Shown piece after piece: positions 17,335 through 27,013 of a DNA stretch of 64,000 nt. How positions within the stretch are numbered: the stretch's first letter is position 1; the number at the start of each line of letters is the position of its first letter. Below the pieces are notes generated by a model, which ran no database searches, had not been told where the DNA came from, and was given only the letters and a program-made list of their open reading frames with translations. Source of the stretch: Neptunomonas concharum. Its GTDB lineage: Bacteria > Pseudomonadota > Gammaproteobacteria > Pseudomonadales > Balneatricaceae. Both the position numbers and the translations under genes were made by a program. The DNA lies in NCBI RefSeq assembly GCF_008630635.1, contig NZ_CP043869.1:558001-622000 (forward strand). Reading direction: 5' to 3'.

Positions 17335-18555
17335 TTACCAGAACATAACAATATCGTCTGGCTGAATATTCTGTTGCGAGGCAGAGCCGGATAGGGAGCC
17401 CCGCGCTGAAGTCGGTTGTACATCCTCGATCATGACGGATAGACGAGTATTAATAAGCTCGACGCTAGATTGACCTGTTGGATTGTAAAAGGTTCTTTTT
17501 CTTAGCACAGTGAGCTTATCACCTCGAGAAAGCCCGCTGCTTTTGCCTGCATTGATCCAGACCTGGTTATCGTCGGTTTGTGTAATTCGGGCAGAAAATG
17601 GCAGGCAGCGCAGGGAGTCGCCCAAATCGCTGCTTATATTGTTGATAAGAGCATTTAAGTTTTCCCCGTACTCGCTACGATTGAATGCAGGAGTAGCAAA
17701 CCTTGGTTGTTCCGTTGGAGAGAAAAGCCAGCGACCTTGTGTCTGATAGCTTTTCTGGTCGAGTAGGACGCCGCTAAAACCATCATGAATAAAGACGTCA
17801 ACAGCAAAGTTTCTTAGATGCTTTTTGCTTTTATAGTCCAAGCGATTATAGGTATCTTTTATCCAGTTTTGTTCGGATACTGTTGAAGGGTCAAGCATGC
17901 TCATATCACGAATAACCCCGGAAATTATATACTGTGTATCCAACTGCTGAGTATGTGCTAGCACGGTTGTCAATGTGCCATCATCAAGTTGCCGGGTTGT
18001 TGCCGAGTTTAAATTATCATGCAGCAGCAAGCGCCCTGCATTAAGTGCATATACCCCAGTTCTTTTATTAAGTTGGGAGGTAAGTTGGCCAGATAGGTCA
18101 GATTCAATATTACGCAGGTTTCCAAGGCTTGCATGTGCAGGTGTTTCTAGCGGAAATGCAGCGATTGCAACGGTTTTTCTGAAGCTGTTACCGCTGTTGC
18201 CATTAGGGCAAGCGGTCTCCACTTTAACGTCAGCTCGAATGCGCACGTGTAGGCGGTTGCCATATATCTGCTCATCAAGTATTTCAATGTTTGAAATATG
18301 GCTGAGGGTGGATATGCGTAAATTGTCTATCTCTAGAATGCCATCGTCGATCTGCTGAGTGCTGCTGATGTATGCGGCAGCCTGAAGGGATGCTTGCTGT
18401 TTTGCGTCATTTACAGCTTGTTCGCGTGCTATGTCTATATCATTGTTGTATATGTTAGCTTGCCCCACCGCTTCAATAGTCGTGGCATTTGATTGCCCTA
18501 AGGGTAGGAGGGAGAGTAGTAGTGTGAATAAATAACCTTGAAAATGTCTCAACAT
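17335..18555 (-). CDS. flgT: Flagellar H/T-ring protein FlgT
   Basis: FlgT builds the H-ring around the basal body of Na+-driven polar flagella and recruits MotX/MotY in Vibrio. The 406-residue protein has an N-terminal signal peptide (cleavage after QSNA). It then has the FlgT N-terminal domain (ARE..AVNDAKQQASLQAAAYISS), a middle domain with KTVAIAAFPLE and an ISGVIRDMS strand, and a C-terminal SH3-like domain (VWINAGKSSGLSRGDKLTVLR). It is divergent from flgOP, the usual partners. Confidence 0.88.
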   Translation of the reverse strand: MLRHFQGYLFTLLLSLLPLGQSNATTIEAVGQANIYNNDIDIAREQAVNDAKQQASLQAAAYISSTQQIDDGILEIDNLRISTLSHISNIEILDEQIYGNRLHVRIRADVKVETACPNGNSGNSFRKTVAIAAFPLETPAHASLGNLRNIESDLSGQLTSQLNKRTGVYALNAGRLLLHDNLNSATTRQLDDGTLTTVLAHTQQLDTQYIISGVIRDMSMLDPSTVSEQNWIKDTYNRLDYKSKKHLRNFAVDVFIHDGFSGVLLDQKSYQTQGRWLFSPTEQPRFATPAFNRSEYGENLNALINNISSDLGDSLRCLPFSARITQTDDNQVWINAGKSSGLSRGDKLTVLRKRTFYNPTGQSSVELINTRLSVMIEDVQPTSARGSLSGSASQQNIQPDDIVMFW

Positions 18556-18680
18556 GAGAGCAACCTGACCGATACAGAGAGAATAAGCGAAAAGGTATGC
18601 AATTTAGGTCTGAGTTGCAAATCATCTGGGCTTTTATTGAAGAGAGAAAGTCGTTTCTATCAAAGAAGAGTTAATTTCTT

Positions 18681-19373
18681 ATGTGGATAAAGTTGAGTAT
18701 TTTAGGTGTTGTGTTGGCGTTGTTGGCGGGGTGTTCTCATCAGCGACCCGTACCTGTGACCATTGAAAATATCTCACCTGATGCCCGAGCACGTTTAGTT
18801 ACGCAGTCCCGAGGTGAGGTGATTTCAAAGCCTATGTCATACGGGCAGATTGTTGGAGAGGTTCCTGCAGTTGATCCGGTGAGTGATGCCGTTGAACAAA
18901 TGGCAGAGCAGTTACTGAACGGTCTGCAACAAAATCGTGTTAAGCGCTTTCCTATCGCTGTGTTGCCTTTTAGTTCGCTGAGAAATAGCGTGCCAGATCC
19001 GTTGATCGGGGCGCGTTTGTCAGAAAGTTTTATTTTTCCCATGCAGCAGCGTGGTTACAATCTTGTTGATTACCGTGCTGTGAGTTTGGCGACGACAGAA
19101 AAACCGATGGTATCTCGCCAAAATATCTCTGCGTTGCGGCAACGATACAAAATCTACTTTGTATTGACCGGTACTTACGCTCATCATCCAGATGGTATTG
19201 TCATTAATGCCAGAGTATTGGATACGACCACGCGGCAGGTGCTTGCGTCCGCCCAGACGCATATTACCCATCAACGGTTAGAGGGGGCGTTGCCGGGTTA
19301 TGATCCTGTTAAAGCGCTAAGTAATGGGTATATTATCGAAAATGGTTCTGGACCTGTGGGGATGGATAGATGA
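18681..19373 (+). CDS. flgO: FlgO family outer membrane flagellar lipoprotein
   Basis: FlgO is an outer membrane lipoprotein needed for flagellar stability and motility in Vibrio. The 230-residue protein has a signal peptide with lipobox LLAGC (Cys18) and the FlgO domain: MAEQLLNGLQ, RFPIAVLPFSSLRN, RLSESFIFPMQQRGYNLVDYRAV, YFVLTGTYAHHPDGIVINARVLDT. The ATG at 18681 follows AAGAAGAGTTAAT. It overlaps flgP by 4 bp, so the two are coupled. No clear sigma-54 or sigma-28 promoter was found in the 125 bp spacer with flgT. Confidence 0.88.
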   Translation: MWIKLSILGVVLALLAGCSHQRPVPVTIENISPDARARLVTQSRGEVISKPMSYGQIVGEVPAVDPVSDAVEQMAEQLLNGLQQNRVKRFPIAVLPFSSLRNSVPDPLIGARLSESFIFPMQQRGYNLVDYRAVSLATTEKPMVSRQNISALRQRYKIYFVLTGTYAHHPDGIVINARVLDTTTRQVLASAQTHITHQRLEGALPGYDPVKALSNGYIIENGSGPVGMDR

Positions 19374-19819
19374 GATGGTTGTGCTTAAGTTTGGCGTTGG
19401 TGATCGTTTCGGGATGTGAAACGATTAAAGATACGGCGCATAGTTTAGTAGATGCCTTGCCTGACTCTTCTATACCTCAGGGCGAAGCATTGCCACCGCA
19501 GTGGGTGCAAGCTACCGGTTATGCACCTATTAGTTTGCAGTCGGGTGCGACGCGGCAGCAGAAAGTGGTTATGGCGATGCGTGCCTCAAAACTGCGGGCT
19601 TACCAAGAGTTGGCGGGTGTTGTGCATGGCCAATATATATTTGGAACCACGACAGTTCAGGACATGGTTGTAAAGGATGATTCATTTAAAGCAGCTGTGG
19701 CTGGGTTTGTGCGGGGTGCGAGGGTTATTAAGAGTTACCCGGTGCAGGATGATACCTATGCCACAACCTTAGAAGTCGATATAAATCAATTGCAGCGGGC
19801 TTGGGTAGAAGCCCACTGA
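19370..19819 (+). CDS. flgP: LPP20-family flagellar lipoprotein FlgP
   Basis: FlgP is an outer membrane lipoprotein of the flagellar outer-ring assembly. It is 149 residues, with signal peptide and lipobox IVSGC (Cys16). The LPP20-like domain follows the pattern VVMAMRASKLRAYQELAGVVHGQYI, then TVQDMV, FVRGARVIKSYPV and YATTLEVDINQLQ. It shares 4 bp with the flgO end (ATGA overlap). With flgO and the divergent flgT this forms a compact three-gene H/T-ring module away from other flagellar genes. Confidence 0.87.
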   Translation: MRWLCLSLALVIVSGCETIKDTAHSLVDALPDSSIPQGEALPPQWVQATGYAPISLQSGATRQQKVVMAMRASKLRAYQELAGVVHGQYIFGTTTVQDMVVKDDSFKAAVAGFVRGARVIKSYPVQDDTYATTLEVDINQLQRAWVEAH

Positions 19820-19830
19820 GGTAAGACGGT

Positions 19831-20130
19831 TTAGCCCTTATTAGCTTCGCTGTTAGCAAAAGCCGCTAGTTGTTCGGGCGTTGCTTCTTTTTGGTACTTC
19901 TCTTTCCATGAGGCATAAGGCTCGCCATAAATGATTTCGCGTGCAGCCTCATAGTCGATACTTTCTCCGCGCTCTTCTGCTGCTGCTTTGTACCATTTGG
20001 ACAAACAGTTGCGGCAGAATCCCGCTAAGTTCATTAGGTCAATATTTTGAGCGTCTTTACGTTTGTCTAAATGGGCAATGAGTTGTCTGAAAGCCGCAGC
20101 TTCTACTTCGGTTCTGGTTTTTGTGTCCAT
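19831..20130 (-). CDS. DUF1244 domain protein
   Basis: A 99-residue soluble protein of the DUF1244 family, function unknown, frequent near glnD in gammaproteobacteria. The family core is VEAAAFRQLIAHLDKR, IDLMNLAGFCRNCLSKWY and YEAAREIIYGEPYASWKEKYQ; the CRNC pair is the only conserved cysteine pair. The start at 20130 (MDTKTRT) is preferred since GAGAG lies upstream; the longer reading would overlap the end of glnD. Seventeen residues at the C-terminus are less conserved (TPEQLAAFANSEANKG). Confidence 0.82.
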   Translation of the reverse strand: MDTKTRTEVEAAAFRQLIAHLDKRKDAQNIDLMNLAGFCRNCLSKWYKAAAEERGESIDYEAAREIIYGEPYASWKEKYQKEATPEQLAAFANSEANKG

Positions 20131-20149
20131 AGTGCTCTCTTCTATTGTT

Positions 20150-22846
20150 CTATTCATCACGAATATGTTCATCTAATTCCCGGCAGACGCGGGTTTGCAG
20201 GGCTTCGCATAAAGCAGGGTCGCTTATAGGTAGACCGTCGGCATCAGTTAGAAAAAAGAAGTCTTCTACTCTTTCGCCGACGCTGGCTATCTTTGCCTTT
20301 CGGACGCAAATGTTAAGCTCAGCAAAAATTTGCCCTATTCTTGCCAATAAGCCAGGGCGGTCAGGTGAACGTACTTCCATAACGGTTAATTGCGTATTGG
20401 GGTCGTTGCTCAAGCTGACGGTTGTTGGCATGGCAAAGAGTTTCATCTGTCTGGGAACGCGACGATGGATAATATCTGGGTAATCATCGGGGTCATCCAG
20501 TTCTTCAATTAGGCGTTCTCGGATGCTGTTCAGATAGGTTGGGTTTTCAGACAATGGTTCATTATTTTCTGTTAGCACCGTATAGGTGTTCAGAGTGCGG
20601 CCATCATCCGTCACAATAATGCGAGCGTCTTGAATGTTAAGGTGTAGCTGATCAAGTGTAGCGACGGTTGCGGAAAACAGGTTGGGGAGGTCGTGACTAT
20701 AAATGAAGATTTCGGTAGCGCCTTCGTAGACTCGATAAGAGGTTTTTTGTATTAATACGAGGGGAAGTTCGTTGTGGGCGTGCTCTAAAATAGAGCGGGT
20801 GTGCCAGGCAATATTTTGAGCATCTTCCCGAAGAAAGTAGTCCTCCCCTAGCATGTTCCAAAACTCAAGTACTTCCTCTTCAGATATGCCGTGCCTTTTC
20901 AGTAAGAACATCGCTTCGCTTTGTTGCTGCTCAATACGATCCTCTTTGTGGACTGGGTTTTCCAGGCCGCGACGCAGGGCGCGTTTGGTTTCCATATATA
21001 GCTGGCGTAGTAGAGTGGCGCGCCAGCTATTCCATAGTGTGTGGTTAGTAGCATTAATATCAGCCACGGTAAGCACATAGAGGTAGTCAAGATGTATAAT
21101 GTCACGAACTTGCATTGCGAAGTTGTGGATGACCTCGGGATCGGAGATATCTTTTCGTTGGGCAGTCATCGACATAAGTAAGTGGTTACGTACCAGCCAC
21201 GCGATTAAATGTGAGTCCCACTTGCCAAGATGGTGTTGTTCGCAGAAATGCAGAACATCTTCGGCACCCAGCTCAGAGTGGTCCCCACCCCGGCCTTTTG
21301 CAATGTCATGATAGAGGCCTGCAATATACAGTAACTCAATTTTGGGTAATTGGTTAACAACGCGATGAGCGATGGGAAACTGTTCGCGGTGATCAGAATG
21401 GCGGAATTGTCGCATCTTCTGTATCACTTTCATGGTATGGGCATCGACGGTGTAGATGTGGAAAAGATCATGTTGCATCTGACCCACAATGCGGCCAAAT
21501 TCAGGCAGGTATCGTCCTAGAATGCCATAGCGGTTCATGCGCTTAAGTTCGGTAGACACCCCGTTGGGGGATCTCAATAGCTCCATGAATAAGCTGGTAT
21601 TGCGTAAGTCATGACGGAAGTCATCATCGATTAAGTGGCGATGATCTCGAATTAGGCGGATTGTGCTGGCGCGTACACCGAGTATTTCGTCGTGCTGGGC
21701 AAGCAGTACAAAGGCTTCAAGAATGGCGAACGGGTGATGCTCAAAAACTTTATCGTAAGTCGCTTCAAGATAGTTATTGTGGACTCTAAATCGTTTGTTG
21801 AGCGGTGTGGTTATTTGTTCGTCATCTATTTTTAGAATGGCTTCATCAAAATACTGTAATAGCATGTCGTTGAATTCAGCCATTGCCATAGCGACACGAT
21901 AATATTTGCTCATGAACTGCTCAACCGCCAATGCGCCTTGCTGGTCTTTATAACCAAAGAAGTCGGCAAGTGTACGTTGGTGATCAAATAAAAGTCGGTC
22001 CTCTCGGCGACGGCATAGCATGTGCAGTGCATAGCGAACAGTCCATAGATAGAGTTCGCCTTTATTTAGAATATCCAGCTCTGACTCGGTGACAAAGCCG
22101 TGATCTACAAGGTCGCGAATATAGGTGGCACCAAAGTGACGTTTTGCTACCCAGCCAATCGTTTGCAGATCCCGAAGGCCGCCTGGGGAGTTTTTCAAAT
22201 TGGGCTCTAGATTGTATTCGGTGTTATTGGTTTTCTCGTGACGATTTTTCTGCTCACGGAGTTTAGCTATGAAGAACTCTTTGTCTGTCCATGCGCCTTC
22301 TGAAGTGACTCGATCATACATGCGTTGGTGTAAAGACGGATCGCCCGTTAGTGGTCTGGACTCAATTAAATTGGTAGCGATCGTAATATCATCACGTGAT
22401 TCAGCATAACATTCTTCAATGCTGCGTACGCTGGAACCTATCTCAAGGGCAATGTCCCATAAAAGCGTCAGGAATTTGCTAATACTCTCTTCATAGGTTG
22501 CAGCGTCAATATCGTCGACCAATATTAGCAAGTCGATATCAGAGTGCGGGTGTAACTCTCCTCGGCCATAGCCACCGACGGCAATGAGAGAAATTTGATG
22601 CTCGGCGGGCCATTGAAATTGATTCCATGCTGAAATCAAGATTCGGTCAATGACAGCAGCACGGCCATAAATTAGCCGACGAATATCCTCTCCAGACTTA
22701 AAGCAGGCATCCATTTCGGCGCGAGCTTTTTTAATAGTGTCTTTGAATACACGAATGGGAGATTCTCCATCCTCCAGCCGCTTTTCAAAGGCAGCGGCAT
22801 CGAGAAAGGCATCGGTATCGGCCAGTTGCTGCAACGTTGTGCCCAT
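20150..22846 (-). CDS. glnD: Bifunctional PII uridylyltransferase/uridylyl-removing enzyme GlnD
   Basis: GlnD senses glutamine and uridylylates or deuridylylates PII proteins, setting nitrogen assimilation. The 898-residue protein has the nucleotidyltransferase motif GGYGRGELHPHSDIDLLIL (91-109), an HD hydrolase domain with LYHDIAKGRGGDHSELG (about 510), and two C-terminal ACT domains (VYEGATEIFIYSHDLPNLF and VRSPDRPGLLARIGQIFAE) that bind glutamine. The start ATG has GGAG nine bases upstream. It follows map by 18 bp in the same direction. Confidence 0.97.
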   Translation of the reverse strand: MGTTLQQLADTDAFLDAAAFEKRLEDGESPIRVFKDTIKKARAEMDACFKSGEDIRRLIYGRAAVIDRILISAWNQFQWPAEHQISLIAVGGYGRGELHPHSDIDLLILVDDIDAATYEESISKFLTLLWDIALEIGSSVRSIEECYAESRDDITIATNLIESRPLTGDPSLHQRMYDRVTSEGAWTDKEFFIAKLREQKNRHEKTNNTEYNLEPNLKNSPGGLRDLQTIGWVAKRHFGATYIRDLVDHGFVTESELDILNKGELYLWTVRYALHMLCRRREDRLLFDHQRTLADFFGYKDQQGALAVEQFMSKYYRVAMAMAEFNDMLLQYFDEAILKIDDEQITTPLNKRFRVHNNYLEATYDKVFEHHPFAILEAFVLLAQHDEILGVRASTIRLIRDHRHLIDDDFRHDLRNTSLFMELLRSPNGVSTELKRMNRYGILGRYLPEFGRIVGQMQHDLFHIYTVDAHTMKVIQKMRQFRHSDHREQFPIAHRVVNQLPKIELLYIAGLYHDIAKGRGGDHSELGAEDVLHFCEQHHLGKWDSHLIAWLVRNHLLMSMTAQRKDISDPEVIHNFAMQVRDIIHLDYLYVLTVADINATNHTLWNSWRATLLRQLYMETKRALRRGLENPVHKEDRIEQQQSEAMFLLKRHGISEEEVLEFWNMLGEDYFLREDAQNIAWHTRSILEHAHNELPLVLIQKTSYRVYEGATEIFIYSHDLPNLFSATVATLDQLHLNIQDARIIVTDDGRTLNTYTVLTENNEPLSENPTYLNSIRERLIEELDDPDDYPDIIHRRVPRQMKLFAMPTTVSLSNDPNTQLTVMEVRSPDRPGLLARIGQIFAELNICVRKAKIASVGERVEDFFFLTDADGLPISDPALCEALQTRVCRELDEHIRDE

Positions 22847-22864
22847 TTCTACTACTCCAGCGAA

Positions 22865-23635
22865 TTAAAAAGACTCTTCTGAGCGGCGAGTGAGGACTTC
22901 GTAGCCGGTATCTGTTACCAAAATAGTGTGTTCCCACTGAGCGGATAGTCGTCTGTCGGTCGTTTCTACGGTCCATCCATCCCGCTTAGAAAGTTTTACG
23001 TTACGCTTGCCAGCATTGATCATAGGTTCAATCGTAAAAATCATTCCGGCTTCGAGCTTAACGCCAGTGCCTGGGCGTCCATAGTGCAGTACCTGAGGAT
23101 CTTCATGGAATTCTTTACCGATACCATGACCGCAATATTCGCGAACAACAGAATAGTGATTGGATTCTGCGTGTTGCTGAATAACATGGCCGATGTCTCC
23201 TAGAAAAGTACCCGGTTTTACCAGTTCAATACCCTTGTATAAACACTCTAAGGTTACGTCGACTAACCGTCTGGCGTGAGGTTGCTCTTTACCTACAAAG
23301 AACATCTTGCTGGTGTCACCATGATAACCGTCCTTGATAACGGTAATGTCGACATTGATGATGTCGCCGTCTTTCAGTGGCTTGTCATTAGGGATTCCGT
23401 GGCAGACTACTTGATTGATCGAAGTGCAGATAGATTTGGGGAAGCCATGATAGTTGAGGGGAGCGGGAATCGCTTGCTGCTCATTAACAATGTAATCGTG
23501 GCAAATGTTGTTCAGTTCGTTGGTGGTTACCCCTACGCGAATGTGCGGCTCAATCATTTCTAATACTTCAGCGGCCAAACGGCCTGCCACACGCATTTTT
23601 TCTATCTCTTCAGGGGTTTTGATAATAACTGACAT
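22865..23635 (-). CDS. map: Type I methionine aminopeptidase
   Basis: Map removes the initiator methionine from nascent proteins. The 256-residue length and lack of an N-terminal extension mark type Ia. Dinuclear metal ligands are visible in DGDIINVDITVIKDGYHGDTS, in GHGIGKEFHEDPQVLHYG (substrate and metal histidines), in FTIEPMIN and in QWEHTILVT. It is divergent from rpsB, the arrangement common in gammaproteobacteria, and leads the glnD transcript. Confidence 0.97.
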   Translation of the reverse strand: MSVIIKTPEEIEKMRVAGRLAAEVLEMIEPHIRVGVTTNELNNICHDYIVNEQQAIPAPLNYHGFPKSICTSINQVVCHGIPNDKPLKDGDIINVDITVIKDGYHGDTSKMFFVGKEQPHARRLVDVTLECLYKGIELVKPGTFLGDIGHVIQQHAESNHYSVVREYCGHGIGKEFHEDPQVLHYGRPGTGVKLEAGMIFTIEPMINAGKRNVKLSKRDGWTVETTDRRLSAQWEHTILVTDTGYEVLTRRSEESF

Positions 23636-23743
23636 AGTATTCCTTGGTCTGGGTGCAAACCGATGTTAATTCAACAGAAGTTCTGTATATACAGTAATGG
23701 ATTTCGATTGTACCGAAATTTCCCCCTGTAGCGAAGTTCGACC

Positions 23744-23904
23744 TTCAAATCAGCTGCAGCTTGTGGTATAAAACGCGCTCCCGATCTGCACGTAAGTGCG
23801 ACGGAGATATTCTACACACATATCGACACAGTGTCCGGGTGCCGCTTAGCGGTTGGATGTTGGGATATGTGGAGGTAAAACCCAATCTACAGGAAATTGC
23901 TAAA
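23744..23904 (+). promoter_or_regulatory. rpsB promoter and long 5' leader
   Basis: TTCAAA (23744-23749) and TATAAA (23767-23772, preceded by TGTGG) are separated by 17 bp. A GC-rich stretch just after the -10 box (ACGCGCTCCC) is typical of stringently controlled ribosomal promoters. The leader of about 120 nt before the rpsB ATG is long. In E. coli such a leader binds ribosomal protein S2 for autoregulation; that this one does is inference. Confidence 0.55.
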
Positions 23905-24639
23905 ATGGCACAAGTTACAATGCGCGACCTGCTTAAAGCAGGCGTTCACTTCGGTCACCAAACTCGTTACTGGAACCCAAAAATGTCTCAGTACATTTTC
24001 GGTGCTCGTAACAAAATTCATATCATCAACCTGGAGCACACGCTACCTGCACTGAACGGTGCTTTGGATGTTGTTAAAGGCATGGCTCAGAACAAAAATA
24101 AAGTTTTGTTCGTAGGCACAAAGCGCGCTGCTAGCAAGATCATCAAAGAAGAAGCTCAGCGTGTAAGTATGCCATATGTTAACCATCGCTGGTTAGGCGG
24201 TATGCTGACAAACTACAAAACTATTCGTCAGTCTATTCGTCGTTTGCGTGAGCTTGAGTCTGCTGCTCAAGACGGTACGTTCGCTCAGTTGACTAAGAAA
24301 GAAGCGCTGATGCGTCAGCGTGAAATGGAAAAGTTAGAGCGCTCTATCGGTGGTATCAAGGAAATGGGCGGTCTTCCAGATGCGCTGTTTGTTGTTGATG
24401 TTGATCACGAGCGCATCGCGGTAAACGAAGCAAATAAGCTTGGTATTCCAGTTATCGGTATCGTTGATACAAACAGCAATCCAGATGGTATCGATTACGT
24501 TATCCCTGGTAACGATGATGCACTGCGTGCTATTCAGATCTACGTTAAATCCGTAGCTGATGCATGTGGAGAAGGTGCTGAAGTTGCTGGTGGCGACAAA
24601 AGTGAGTTTGTTGAAGTAGAAGAAGCAGCTGCAGAGTAA
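23905..24639 (+). CDS. rpsB: 30S ribosomal protein S2
   Basis: uS2 binds the 30S body-head junction and helps recruit S1. The start at 23905 ([25 protein letters not shown]) gives 244 residues, the usual length; an open frame continuing upstream to 23761 is leader sequence without conservation. Family landmarks are [32 protein letters not shown] and [21 protein letters not shown] lies ten bases before the ATG. It is followed by a terminator hairpin and then tsf. Confidence 0.98.
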   Translation: MAQVTMRDLLKAGVHFGHQTRYWNPKMSQYIFGARNKIHIINLEHTLPALNGALDVVKGMAQNKNKVLFVGTKRAASKIIKEEAQRVSMPYVNHRWLGGMLTNYKTIRQSIRRLRELESAAQDGTFAQLTKKEALMRQREMEKLERSIGGIKEMGGLPDALFVVDVDHERIAVNEANKLGIPVIGIVDTNSNPDGIDYVIPGNDDALRAIQIYVKSVADACGEGAEVAGGDKSEFVEVEEAAAE

Positions 24640-24685
24640 TTTCTCTGTCAACTGAGAAGACTATTCTTCTGCAGGGTCATATTCA

Positions 24686-24709
24686 AGGGGAGCTGCGCTC
24701 CCCTTTTTT
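24686..24709 (+). terminator. Intrinsic terminator/attenuator between rpsB and tsf
   Basis: AGGGGAGC and GCTCCCCT arms around a short loop (24686-24704) are followed by six T. It lies 47 bp after rpsB and 40 bp before tsf. A similar partial terminator in E. coli lowers tsf transcription relative to rpsB. Confidence 0.85.
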
Positions 24710-24749
24710 AGATTTAGATTGAACGCGAAAGCATAAAGGGGTATTTGAA

Positions 24750-25613
24750 ATGGCGGGTGTATCAGCAAAGCTGGTTAAAGAACTACGCGACCGTACTGGC
24801 TTAGGTATGATGGAGTGCAAAAAAGCACTAGCTGAAGCGGGTGGCGATATTGAATTGGCAATCGAAGAGCTGCGTAAGTCTTCTGGCATGAAGGCAGCTA
24901 AGAAAGCAGGTCGTACGGCGGCTGATGGCGTTGTTGTTGTGCGTGTGGCTGATGATAATTCTTATGGTGTAATCGTTGAAGTTAACTCTGAAACTGATTT
25001 CGTAGCACGTGATGAAGGCTTCCTTGGTTTTGCAGGCAAGATCGCAGACGCGGCATTCACTGCTAAATCTGAAGATGTTGCAGCACTGATGGCTGGCGAT
25101 CTGGAATCTGCACGTGAAGCGCTGGTTCAGAAAATTGGTGAAAACATCAGTGTACGCCGAGTGTCTGTTGTTGAAGGCGAAAGCGTAGGTGCTTACGTTC
25201 ATAGCAATAACCGCATTGCTGTATTGGTTTCTGTATCAGGTGCGAATGCTGATGTCGCTAAAGATGTTGCTATGCATGTGGCTGCAGTTAACCCTCAGGT
25301 TATCTCTAAAGAAGATATGCCAGCAGAAGTAATTGCTAAAGAGAAAGAGATCATTCTTGCTCAGCCAGATATGGCCAGCAAACCTGCTGAAATCGCTGAA
25401 AAAATGGTCATGGGTCGTATCGCTAAGTTCTTGGCAGAAAATAGCTTGCTAGAACAGGCGTTTGTTAAAAACCCAGACCAAAAAGTGGGTGACATGGTTA
25501 AAGCAGCTGGCGGTTCAGTTGTGTCCTTCTCACGCTTGGAAGTTGGCGAAGGTATTGAAGTAGAGCACGTTGACTTTGCTGCAGAAGTTGCTGCTCAGCT
25601 TCAGAATAGCTAA
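24750..25613 (+). CDS. tsf: Elongation factor Ts
   Basis: EF-Ts is the guanine nucleotide exchange factor for EF-Tu. The 287-residue protein begins with the UBA-like domain [19 protein letters not shown]. It then has the [10 protein letters not shown] motif, whose Asp and Phe insert into EF-Tu, and the dimerisation and C-terminal modules. The ATG follows AAAGGGG. It lies in the classic rpsB-tsf-pyrH-frr order. Confidence 0.98.
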   Translation: MAGVSAKLVKELRDRTGLGMMECKKALAEAGGDIELAIEELRKSSGMKAAKKAGRTAADGVVVVRVADDNSYGVIVEVNSETDFVARDEGFLGFAGKIADAAFTAKSEDVAALMAGDLESAREALVQKIGENISVRRVSVVEGESVGAYVHSNNRIAVLVSVSGANADVAKDVAMHVAAVNPQVISKEDMPAEVIAKEKEIILAQPDMASKPAEIAEKMVMGRIAKFLAENSLLEQAFVKNPDQKVGDMVKAAGGSVVSFSRLEVGEGIEVEHVDFAAEVAAQLQNS

Positions 25614-25627
25614 GCCTATTCGCTAAA

Positions 25628-25660
25628 AAATGTGTGTGCTGTGCTACAGTACACACATTT
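25628..25660. repeat. Strong long hairpin between tsf and pyrH
   Basis: AAATGTGTGT (25628-25637) pairs with ACACACATTT (25651-25660), extended inward by a G-T wobble and CTGT/ACAG around a three-base loop: about 15 pairs in all. Six A precede it, but no T-run follows on the plus strand, so on the mRNA it would act as a processing or stability element, or a weak attenuator. On the minus strand it would end in a U-run. Confidence 0.65.
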
Positions 25661-25698
25661 CTGACTCTCAAATAACTTTGCCTATGCGGAGACTTGCC

Positions 25699-26457
25699 AT
25701 GCCTGCCGTAAATTTCAAACACGCCCAATATAAACGAATTCTACTTAAACTCAGTGGTGAAGCGCTGATGGGAGAGGAGAATTTTGGAATAGACCCGAAA
25801 GTGCTGAATCGTATGGCGCTAGAAATTGGTCAACTCGTAGGTATCGGGGTGCAGGTGGGTATTGTTATTGGTGGTGGTAATTTGTTCCGTGGTGCTGCTT
25901 TAAGTGCAGCTGGGCTGGACCGTGTTACCGGCGACCATATGGGTATGTTGGCAACCGTTATGAATTCTTTGGCGTTACGAGATGCGCTCGAACGCTCGAA
26001 TATAGCAACACGTGTGATGTCTGCTATTCCTATGAGTGGTGTGGTTGACCACTATGACCGACGCAATGCGATGCGCTATCTTAGCCAGGGCGATGTGGTT
26101 ATATTCTCTGCTGGCACGGGTAATCCTTTCTTTACTACGGATTCTGCGGCTTGCCTGAGAGGTATCGAGATAGAGGCAGATGTGGTCTTGAAGGCGACAA
26201 AAGTTGATGGTGTTTTTACGGCTGATCCGATGAAAGACCCTTCTGCTAAGCGTTACTTGCATCTTTCCTATGATGAAGTATTGGATAAACAATTAGGTGT
26301 GATGGATTTGACGGCGATCTGCCTGACGAGGGATCACGATATGCCGGTTAGAGTTTTTAATATGAACCGACCAGGCGCTTTGGTTAATCTGCTAAGTGGG
26401 GGTGACGAAGGAACCCTGATTAGTGGTGAAGTAACAGGAGATGGTTATGCTGAATGA
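25699..26457 (+). CDS. pyrH: UMP kinase
   Basis: PyrH phosphorylates UMP to UDP and is a hexameric amino acid kinase-fold enzyme regulated by GTP and UTP. The start at 25699 ([23 protein letters not shown]) gives 252 residues and has GGAG seven bases upstream; reading further upstream runs into the tsf-pyrH hairpin. Motifs: [42 protein letters not shown] and [13 protein letters not shown]. It overlaps frr by 11 bp. Confidence 0.97.
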   Translation: MPAVNFKHAQYKRILLKLSGEALMGEENFGIDPKVLNRMALEIGQLVGIGVQVGIVIGGGNLFRGAALSAAGLDRVTGDHMGMLATVMNSLALRDALERSNIATRVMSAIPMSGVVDHYDRRNAMRYLSQGDVVIFSAGTGNPFFTTDSAACLRGIEIEADVVLKATKVDGVFTADPMKDPSAKRYLHLSYDEVLDKQLGVMDLTAICLTRDHDMPVRVFNMNRPGALVNLLSGGDEGTLISGEVTGDGYAE

Positions 26458-27004
26458 AATTATTCAAGATGCTGAAGTACGCATGAAAAAAAGTATTGAA
26501 GCGTTGATTGAACACTTTAAGAAGATTCGTACCGGGCGTGCTCATCCGAGTATCCTTGATTCCGTTCAGGTGATGTACTACGGATCGCCAGTTCCACTTC
26601 AGCAGGTTGCTAACATCTCTGTTGAAGATGCGCGTACGTTGATGATTTCTCCTTGGGAAAAACAGATTGTGCCCGATGTTGAGAAAGCCATTTATAAGTC
26701 TGATTTAGGTCTAAATCCTGCTACGAATGGTGGTGTTATTCGCGTACCTATGCCGCCGTTGACGGAAGAAACGCGTAAAGGCTACACGCGTCAGGCGCGC
26801 CTTGAAGCTGAGACAGCACGTGTATCAGTACGTAATATTCGTCGTGATGCTAACTCAGACTTGAAAGAACTGTTGAAAGCGAAAGATATTTCGGAAGATG
26901 AAGAACGTCGTGGCGAAGATTTGATTCAGAAGTTGACAGACAAGTATGTCGCTGAAGTGGATAGTTTGCTTGAGAAGAAAGAAGCCGACTTGATGGAAAT
27001 CTAA
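26447..27004 (+). CDS. frr: Ribosome recycling factor
   Basis: RRF splits post-termination ribosomes together with EF-G. The start at 26447 ([20 protein letters not shown]) gives the standard 185 residues with AGGAG six bases upstream; an ATG two codons earlier at 26441 abuts that site and is rejected. Motifs [24 protein letters not shown] and PPLTEETRK are conserved. It starts inside the end of pyrH. The next gene is uppS; dxr, which follows frr in E. coli, is not here. Confidence 0.97.
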   Translation: MLNEIIQDAEVRMKKSIEALIEHFKKIRTGRAHPSILDSVQVMYYGSPVPLQQVANISVEDARTLMISPWEKQIVPDVEKAIYKSDLGLNPATNGGVIRVPMPPLTEETRKGYTRQARLEAETARVSVRNIRRDANSDLKELLKAKDISEDEERRGEDLIQKLTDKYVAEVDSLLEKKEADLMEI

Positions 27005-27013
27005 TTCAGCAGC

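Noticed and set aside
18556-18680. Sigma-54 or sigma-28 promoter for flgOP/flgT
   Set aside because: Segments with GG and TTGC do not have the required 10 bp spacing, and no good sigma-28 match was found.
23761-23904. N-terminal extension of S2 (48 extra residues)
   Set aside because: The extension starts inside the -10 region and has no counterpart in S2 proteins; [13 protein letters not shown] is the usual start.
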